A stretch of DNA of 27,434 nucleotides, taken from assembly GCA_902783615.1 (NCBI GenBank), contig CACZRQ010000026.1:1-27434 (forward strand). Reading direction: 5' to 3'. This stretch comes from an uncultured Bacteroidales bacterium. GTDB taxonomy: Bacteria > Bacteroidota > Bacteroidia > Bacteroidales > Bacteroidaceae. Shown here piece by piece: positions 22,797 to 27,434 of the stretch (position 1 is its first letter; every line of letters begins with the position of its first letter). The translations under genes and the position numbers were made by a program. The notes beneath the pieces were generated by a model, which saw only the letters and a list, made by a program, of their open reading frames with translations, made no database searches and was not told the DNA's origin.

Positions 22797-22827
22797 TTTT
22801 AGTACTATGTATTGCAAGGTACTAAAA
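22797..22827. promoter_or_regulatory. Candidate PadR operator
   Basis: TTTTAGTAC (22797-22805) and GTACTAAAA (22819-22827) are perfect 9-bp inverted arms with a 13-nt spacer. Their centres are 22 bp apart, about two helical turns, as expected for a dimeric winged-helix repressor. The palindrome covers the -33 region of the padR promoter and ends before its -7 element. Confidence 0.6.
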
Positions 22828-22843
22828 TTATTTCATATCTTTG
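22812..22843 (+). promoter_or_regulatory. Predicted padR promoter
   Basis: TTG at 22812-22814 and TATCTTTG at 22836-22843, 21 bp apart, match the Bacteroidetes promoter pattern. The -33 part lies within the operator palindrome. Transcription from here would begin near 22850 and produce a leader of about 60 nt before padR. Confidence 0.6.
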
Positions 22844-22861
22844 CAAAACCAAAGAGAGGTA

Positions 22862-22912
22862 ATGATGCTGACTTTGGAGATTATTCACTACATAAAATAT
22901 ATGAGACTATGA
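22862..22912 (+). CDS. Possible 16-codon leader ORF overlapping the padR start
   Basis: ATG 22862 opens a frame encoding MMLTLEIIHYIKYMRL and ends at TGA 22910-22912. The stop overlaps the padR ATG (22909-22911) as ATGA. GAGAGG at 22854-22859 sits 5 nt before its second ATG (22865), an unusually good Shine-Dalgarno-like site for this phylum. It lies wholly downstream of the predicted padR transcription start. It could be chance; no family is recognised. Confidence 0.35.
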   Translation: MMLTLEIIHYIKYMRL

Positions 22913-23262
22913 GTAACGAAAATGCAAAATCACAGATGAGGAAGGGGATGCTGGAGTATTGCGTGCTGCTGCTCCTGCACAGAGATGCAGCCTATGCATC
23001 CGACATCCTCTCGCAGCTGAAGGAAGCCGAGCTGCTGGTGGTGGAGGGTACCCTGTATCCGCTGCTGACAAGACTGAAGAACGACGGACTGTTGAACTAT
23101 GAATGGCGAGAATCCACGCAGGGACCTCCCAGAAAGTACTACAGTCTGACCGAACTGGGCATGGATGCGCTGAAGGCGATGGATGAAGCCTGGAACGGAC
23201 TCACACACACGGTCGAGGTGCTGAAATCCAGCATCACCGACCCTAAGTTTCTGATTGTATAA
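22909..23262 (+). CDS. PadR-family transcriptional regulator
   Basis: A 117-residue winged-helix regulator of the short PadR type. The start MSNENAKSQMRKGMLEYCVLLL gives helix 1. The region YASDILSQLKEAELLVVEGTLYP leads to the recognition helix LYPLLTRLKNDGLL (49-62), and the wing is GPPRKYYSLTELG (72-84). The dimerising C-terminal helix follows. The frame is open 40 codons upstream, but that part contains the predicted promoter, so ATG 22909 is used. PadR proteins usually repress their own gene and a neighbouring transport operon; the divergent RND operon and the palindrome at 22797 fit this. The PspC-domain gene follows after 30 bp and is probably cotranscribed. Confidence 0.92.
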   Translation: MSNENAKSQMRKGMLEYCVLLLLHRDAAYASDILSQLKEAELLVVEGTLYPLLTRLKNDGLLNYEWRESTQGPPRKYYSLTELGMDALKAMDEAWNGLTHTVEVLKSSITDPKFLIV

Positions 23263-23292
23263 CATCAATGAAAAAGAAAAAAATCTACTGTT

Positions 23293-24405
23293 ATGAAAAA
23301 GAATATCAATATCAATTTGTTTGGCGTGATTTACGCTATCGATGAGGATGCTTACGACTTGCTGAAGAAGTATCTGGAAAACATGCGCAGCTATTATAGC
23401 CGTCGCAATGGAGGAGATGAGATTGCCAACGATGTGGAGAGCCGTGTGGCTGAACTCTTTGCAGAACTGAGGGCTCAAGGCGTGGAGGCCATCACCATCG
23501 AGCATGTGGAGGATATCATCAAGCGCATTGGCGACCCACAGCAGATGGACGAAGAGGCTGATGCACAGGGCGAACGAGTGGCAGATGGTGGCTATGCCGA
23601 GACAGTTAACGACGAGGGTGTCAGGAAGTTGTTCCGCGACCCTGACAACAAGGTTCTGGGTGGTGTGATTTCAGGCTTCTGCCGCTATATGGACATTGAA
23701 GATCCTTTGCTGTTCCGCCTGCTCTTCGTGTTGCTGGTGTTCTTCTCACATGCCGTTCTCATCATTGTCTATGCTGTGTGCTGGGCACTGATTCCTGAAG
23801 CCAAAACGGCTGAGGATCGCTTGCGTATGAAGGGTAAGAGGGTAACGCCCAATGCCATCAACGAGGAACTGATGCAGGGTGTGAACCGTGCCAAGCAGTT
23901 TGTGAACGACCCTGATAATCAGCGCAGGGCCAGCGGATGCCTCTCTACTTTCGTGAAGATCTGCTTCTTCTCGCTGCTGGGTTTCATTGCCTTTGTTGTA
24001 GGCTCGATACTGCTTTGTGTGCTGATTGCCTTAGGCCTATCGTTCGGAGCTACCGTGTTTGGCTTGGGCTCAGCATTCGTGGGCTTGGGCATCGACCCAG
24101 AGTTCTGGAGTGCGTTGGGTGGCGTTCCCACCTGGTTGCAATGGACCTTTGGAGGAGCAACTATCCTGGTGCTGGCCATTCCTCTCTTCCTGCTGTTGCA
24201 CAAGCTGTTCCGCAGGGAGGATGCCAAGCCCTTGTCAACAGGCGTGGTGGTAACCTTGGTCATCATCTGGATTCTGGCTTTGGGCGTGGCCATTTCATCG
24301 GTAGTGCCCATCGTGGCCAGCTTTGCCGACCAAGCTTTCATTCACTATAGCGCTGAAGCGATTCTACAGCAGCCTGCCGCTATAGCAGAAGCATTCTTGG
24401 CTTAA
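23293..24405 (+). CDS. PspC-domain inner-membrane protein with N-terminal HAAS-like helical domain
   Basis: A 370-residue membrane protein. Residues 1-85 are soluble and mostly helical and end VEDIIKRIGDPQQM; this resembles the HAAS-type helical domain found with PadR regulators, though I judge this by eye only. Residues 110-170 form a PspC domain: RKLFRDPDNKVLGGVISGFC, then a membrane helix ending WALIPEA. Three more hydrophobic regions follow at about 220-255, 285-303 and 316-340. In Bacteroidetes such proteins are commonly encoded after padR. The protein may sense envelope state and modulate the regulator, but that is inference. The last 42 bp of the gene overlap the end of convergent ispE. 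Confidence 0.88.
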   Translation: MKKNININLFGVIYAIDEDAYDLLKKYLENMRSYYSRRNGGDEIANDVESRVAELFAELRAQGVEAITIEHVEDIIKRIGDPQQMDEEADAQGERVADGGYAETVNDEGVRKLFRDPDNKVLGGVISGFCRYMDIEDPLLFRLLFVLLVFFSHAVLIIVYAVCWALIPEAKTAEDRLRMKGKRVTPNAINEELMQGVNRAKQFVNDPDNQRRASGCLSTFVKICFFSLLGFIAFVVGSILLCVLIALGLSFGATVFGLGSAFVGLGIDPEFWSALGGVPTWLQWTFGGATILVLAIPLFLLLHKLFRREDAKPLSTGVVVTLVIIWILALGVAISSVVPIVASFADQAFIHYSAEAILQQPAAIAEAFLA

Positions 24406-25197
24406 GCTCAGTTGAGGTAACTTGATATCGGGGTTGAATATGCCGAACACGGATGAGCCTGAACCGCTCATGGAGGCATATTCAGCCCCCTTTTCGTAGA
24501 GTTGCCGCTTGATGGCCTCAATCTCTGGATGTTGGGGGAAGATGCTGTCCTCGAAATCGTTCATCAGGCGATGGCGCCATTCCTGAATAGGGGCTTGCAG
24601 GATATCGACAATCCGTTCTGCAGGCCTCTTGGGCTGGATATGGGCAAAGGCCTCCTTGGTGGATACAAACACAGGAGGTTTGATGATGACGATCTGGTAA
24701 TCCTTGAGCGACAGGGTGATGGGCGTGAAAATCTCTCCGATGCCAGTGGCAAAAGTGGGATGGTTCTGGATGAAGAAAGGACAGTCGGCTCCCAGTTTGG
24801 TGGCCAATTGCTCCAGCTGCTCTGTGGTGAGGTTCAGCTCAAACATCTCGTTCAGCAGTTTCAACATGAAAGCGGCATCGGCAGAGCCGCCACCCAAGCC
24901 AGCCCCAGAAGGGATGTGCTTGATGAGGTTGATGTCAATAGGTGGAAGGGTGCATTCCTGTTGCAGCAGACGGTAGGTCTTCACCACCAGGTTCTTCTCT
25001 GGGTCACAATCAATGGCAGTGCCATGCTGATAAAGGGTGTAGCCATCAGGGGTAGGGGCATCCGAAACAGTCACCTCCAGTGCATCATTCAGTCCGTTGA
25101 TGGGGTAGAACACGGTTTCCAGGTTGTGGTAGCCATCGCTTCTGCGCTCCACAATATTCAATCCCAAGTTAATCTTGCAGTTCGGAAAGGTAATCAT
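24364..25197 (-). CDS. ispE: 4-diphosphocytidyl-2-C-methyl-D-erythritol kinase
   Basis: Phosphorylates the 2-hydroxyl of CDP-methylerythritol with ATP, a middle step of the MEP pathway to isoprenoid precursors, in the cytoplasm. The 277-residue length is normal. GHMP kinase signatures are visible: the N-terminal NCKINLGLNIVERRSDGYH with K8, the ATP loop IPSGAGLGGGSADAAF (95-110), LGADCPFF, and the C-terminal SMSGSGSSVFGIF. The start is ATG 25195-25197. The C-terminus ECFCYSGRLL is a plausible family ending, so the 42-bp tail-to-tail overlap with the PspC gene looks real. It diverges from dnaB. Confidence 0.95.
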   Translation of the reverse strand: MITFPNCKINLGLNIVERRSDGYHNLETVFYPINGLNDALEVTVSDAPTPDGYTLYQHGTAIDCDPEKNLVVKTYRLLQQECTLPPIDINLIKHIPSGAGLGGGSADAAFMLKLLNEMFELNLTTEQLEQLATKLGADCPFFIQNHPTFATGIGEIFTPITLSLKDYQIVIIKPPVFVSTKEAFAHIQPKRPAERIVDILQAPIQEWRHRLMNDFEDSIFPQHPEIEAIKRQLYEKGAEYASMSGSGSSVFGIFNPDIKLPQLSLSQECFCYSGRLL

Positions 25198-25222
25198 AAT
25201 AATCGGTCATAGTTATTAACCG

Positions 25223-25256
25223 CAAAGTTAATAACTTCTTGAAAACTTCTTGCAAA
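25223..25256 (-). promoter_or_regulatory. Predicted ispE promoter
   Basis: On the minus strand TAACTTTG (25223-25230) matches TAnnTTTG, and TTTG at 25253-25256 lies 22 bp upstream, slightly long for the -33 element. Two direct copies of AACTTCTTG (25233-25241 and 25244-25252, 11 bp apart) occupy the spacer. Confidence 0.45.
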
Positions 25257-25285
25257 TATTCATGCGAAATTTCAAAATATCCTGC

Positions 25286-25293
25286 TACCTTTG
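25286..25293 (+). promoter_or_regulatory. Predicted -7 element of dnaB
   Basis: TACCTTTG matches TAnnTTTG and lies 22 bp before the dnaB ATG at 25316. A standard -33 TTTG is not evident. Confidence 0.5.
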
Positions 25294-25315
25294 TTCGCGA
25301 AAATAATAATTGACT

Positions 25316-26872
25316 ATGGCAGAACAATACAAAAGGGGCAGGGGAGCGCGTGCAGCAAGTAACCCCCAGCCCGTGAATGATTATGGAAGAATACCCCCAC
25401 AAGCCACTGATTTAGAGGAGGCTGTGTTGGGCGCATTGATGATAGAGAAAGATGCCTACTCACTGGTGAGTGAAATCCTGCGTCCGCAGTCGTTCTACGA
25501 ACACAGGCATCAGTTGCTGTTTACCGCCATCACCAACCTGGCGTTGAAGCAGCAACCCATCGACCTGCTCACGGTGAAGAACGAGCTGGAGCACGAGGGT
25601 ACGCTCGAAGAGGTGGGCGGACCGTTCTACATCACCCAGCTCACCAGTAAAGTGGCTTCGGCAGCCCATGTGGAGTTTCATGCCCGCATCATTGCCCAGA
25701 AAGCGTTGGCGAGAGAGCTGATCACCTTTACCAATACCATCCAGAGCAAGGCTTTCGATGAAACCGAGGATGTGGACGACCTGATGCAAGAGGCTGAGGG
25801 TAAGCTGTTTGAAATTTCCCAGCAGAACCTGAAGAAAGACTATACGCAGATCAATCCCATCATCGAGGAGGCCTATAGGCAGATCGAGTATGCGGCATCC
25901 CGCACCACAGGATTGAGTGGTTTGGAAACGGGCTATCATGATTTGGACAAGATGACCTCTGGTTGGCAGAATTCCGATTTGGTCATCATCGCAGCCCGTC
26001 CAGCTATGGGTAAGACAGCTTTCGTGCTGTCGATGGCGAAGAATATGTCAGTGAACTACAAATATCCAGTGGCATTCTTCTCTTTGGAGATGAGCAACTT
26101 GCAGTTGGTGAACCGACTCATTGCCAATACTTGTGAGATTGAGAGCGACAAGATCAGGAGTGGTCGTCTGCAACCCCATGAGTGGGAACGGTTGGATCAT
26201 AAGTTGAAAGATTTGTTGGGCGCTCCGCTCTACGTGGACGATACTCCGTCACTCTCGGTGTTTGAGTTGCGCACCAAGGCTCGCCGATTGGTTCGTGAGC
26301 ATGGGGTGAAGATCATCTTCATCGACTATCTGCAGCTGATGAATGCCAGCGGCATGAGCTACGGCAACCGTCAGGAGGAGGTGAGCACCATTTCGCGTTC
26401 GCTGAAAGGCTTGGCCAAGGAGCTGAACATCCCCATCATTGCCCTGTCGCAGTTGAACCGTAGTGTGGAGATGCGAGGCGGCAATGAGGGCAAGAACAGT
26501 GAGGGACAGAGCAGTAGGCGTCCGCAGTTGAGCGACTTGCGAGAGTCGGGTGCCATCGAGCAGGATGCCGATATGGTGTGCTTCATCCATCGTCCTGAGT
26601 ATTATAAGATTTACACCGATGAGAATGGCAACGATCTGCATGGCATTGCCGAAATCATCATTGCCAAGCATCGTAATGGTGCAGTAGGTGATGTCCGTTT
26701 GAAGTTTATCGGTGAATACACCCGTTTCCAGAACTTGGATGATGAGTTGCTGGCAAATGCAGGCATTCCAAAGGCTCGCACGTTCAAGTCGAAGATGAAC
26801 AATCAAGCTCCCATCGGCAATGCTGACCAGCTGGATGCCCCACCACCACCAGACCCCGATGTTCCATTCTAA
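25316..26872 (+). CDS. dnaB: Replicative DNA helicase DnaB
   Basis: Hexameric helicase that unwinds DNA at the replication fork and recruits primase. The 518-residue protein has the N-terminal DnaB domain (about 27-130, starting PPQATDLEEAVLGALM) and a RecA-like ATPase domain. Walker A is ARPAMGKT (227-234, K233) and Walker B is KIIFIDYLQLM. The DnaB signatures SQLNRSVE and LSDLRESGAIEQDADMV are present. No intein interrupts the Walker A or later motifs. The start is ATG 25316; an in-frame TTG two codons earlier is less likely. The tail DQLDAPPPPDPDVPF is disordered and acidic, common in Bacteroidetes DnaB. It converges on the STAS gene with a hairpin between them. Confidence 0.96.
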   Translation: MAEQYKRGRGARAASNPQPVNDYGRIPPQATDLEEAVLGALMIEKDAYSLVSEILRPQSFYEHRHQLLFTAITNLALKQQPIDLLTVKNELEHEGTLEEVGGPFYITQLTSKVASAAHVEFHARIIAQKALARELITFTNTIQSKAFDETEDVDDLMQEAEGKLFEISQQNLKKDYTQINPIIEEAYRQIEYAASRTTGLSGLETGYHDLDKMTSGWQNSDLVIIAARPAMGKTAFVLSMAKNMSVNYKYPVAFFSLEMSNLQLVNRLIANTCEIESDKIRSGRLQPHEWERLDHKLKDLLGAPLYVDDTPSLSVFELRTKARRLVREHGVKIIFIDYLQLMNASGMSYGNRQEEVSTISRSLKGLAKELNIPIIALSQLNRSVEMRGGNEGKNSEGQSSRRPQLSDLRESGAIEQDADMVCFIHRPEYYKIYTDENGNDLHGIAEIIIAKHRNGAVGDVRLKFIGEYTRFQNLDDELLANAGIPKARTFKSKMNNQAPIGNADQLDAPPPPDPDVPF

Positions 26873-26896
26873 GAAAGAATGAAGCCCCAAAAGACT

Positions 26897-26930
26897 CTCC
26901 CCCTTAGTTAGGGGGAGTACCCCGAAGGGG
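26897..26930. terminator. Double hairpin between dnaB and the convergent STAS gene
   Basis: CTCCCCC (26897-26903) pairs with GGGGGAG (26911-26917), and CCCC-GAA-GGGG follows at 26920-26930. No T-run follows on either strand, so it may be a bidirectional terminator or simply a repeated intergenic element. Confidence 0.5.
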
Positions 26931-26942
26931 GGAGGGAGTATG

Positions 26943-27434
26943 TTAAGAGGGGGAGTCCGGGAGTATGTCTGTCTCTTTCAAAATCTTTTCTACCTCGGGC
27001 TGGACGTGTAATAACTTAAAGCAGCTAAGGTCTTTTACAGATTCCCTCATGATCGATAGCACACGGAGGCCGGCCGATGATATATAAGTCATCTTCTCCA
27101 CGTCCAGTTCTATTGAATCGGTCTGAGGCGACGCCTCCTGGAAGACTTCCAGCAGCTGCGTTGCCGTGAGGCTATCGACACGTCCCTGTACTTTCATGAC
27201 GAGTTTTCCTTCCTTTACTGAACTCTCTACGGCAAAAGGAAGCTCCGTGTCCAGATTTGTTTCGGTCTTTGGGGAGGCAACACGCATAGTGAGCATCTTC
27301 ATTTGCCGATAGGCATTACGGAGCTCATCATTCACGCCAGGTATATCTGGAAGATAGAGAGTGACAGGTTCAGCTGCTACCGTGAATCCCTGCTCCTCCA
27401 GGAATTTCAGGGCTCCTTCCTCGCCATTGAGGAA
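26943..27434 (-). CDS. STAS-domain protein, 5' end outside window
   Basis: The reverse frame is open from 27434 to its stop at 26943, giving 163 visible residues, so the gene continues beyond the window. An in-frame GTG at 27335 could be a start, but the 33 codons before it (FLNGEEGALKFLEEQG onward) look like ordinary protein sequence. The last 90 or so residues form a STAS domain, with GRVDSLTATQ and ELDVEKMTYISSAGLRVLS; the expected phosphoacceptor is the second serine of YISSAGLR. I do not recognise the N-terminal part. The final residues DILPDSPS are encoded by GGGGGAGT-rich sequence like that of the adjacent intergenic hairpins. It could be a second anti-sigma antagonist or the STAS part of a larger protein. 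Confidence 0.78.
   Translation of the reverse strand, partial: FLNGEEGALKFLEEQGFTVAAEPVTLYLPDIPGVNDELRNAYRQMKMLTMRVASPKTETNLDTELPFAVESSVKEGKLVMKVQGRVDSLTATQLLEVFQEASPQTDSIELDVEKMTYISSAGLRVLSIMRESVKDLSCFKLLHVQPEVEKILKETDILPDSPS

Noticed and set aside
22665..22817. 51-codon N-terminal extension of the efflux adaptor
   Set aside because: It passes through the predicted promoter and the alternating tract, and would bury the lipoprotein signal peptide.
22789..22908. 40-codon N-terminal extension of PadR
   Set aside because: The extension covers the operator-like palindrome and the TATCTTTG promoter element, and the shorter form has the normal PadR length.

Overview
The window looks like a chromosomal segment from a Bacteroidales bacterium, most likely Prevotella/Segatella-like or a close relative. 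The evidence is the gene content (TamL, a DUF4296 lipoprotein, type 2 IleRS, a DksA-like protein with a degenerate zinc finger, and a PadR/PspC pair), repeated TAnnTTTG -7 promoter elements in the short intergenic gaps, general absence of Shine-Dalgarno sequences, and lipoprotein signals on several envelope genes. The genus call is inference from overall protein character, not from a database search.

Layout. (1) 1-365: the start of a DUF1015 gene on the minus strand, diverging from ileS. (2) 366-5703: plus-strand cluster ileS, dksA-like gene, lspA, DUF4296 lipoprotein. (3) 5690-8851: a SpoU/TrmH-type RNA methyltransferase (minus) diverging from tamL (plus). (4) 8856-16426: two divergent units around 13.2 kb. 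The minus unit is STAS antagonist, glgX, RsbW-like kinase, ExuT-like MFS transporter. The plus unit is a cytoplasmic GH13 amylase followed by a Cache-HAMP-PP2C phosphatase. (5) 16427-16935: 509 bp without genes, filled by a large hairpin and a modular repeat array bounded by inverted copies. (6) 16936-22664: a tripartite RND efflux operon (adaptor, pump, outer-membrane factor) on the minus strand. (7) 22665-24405: divergent padR and a PspC-domain membrane protein, with a palindromic operator candidate and a possible leader ORF. (8) 24364-26872: ispE (minus) and dnaB (plus), diverging. (9) 26943-27434: a second STAS-domain gene, cut by the window end.

The most interesting unit is 8856-16426. 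It holds all three parts of a partner-switching cascade (PP2C phosphatase with a predicted periplasmic sensor, HATPase kinase, STAS antagonist), interleaved through tight or overlapping junctions with two intracellular alpha-glucan enzymes and a sugar-acid-type transporter. No sigma factor is encoded nearby. I infer that an external signal is tied to glycogen or maltodextrin metabolism by switching of protein partners. The second unit of interest is the PadR/PspC pair beside the RND operon. The PspC protein begins with a helical region reminiscent of the PadR-associated HAAS domain, which suggests a membrane-linked regulator of efflux.

Otherwise the window is housekeeping: isoleucyl-tRNA charging, lipoprotein maturation, isoprenoid precursor synthesis and replication. 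I saw no tRNA, rRNA, CRISPR array, transposase, prophage gene or riboswitch. All product calls come from motif recognition by eye.
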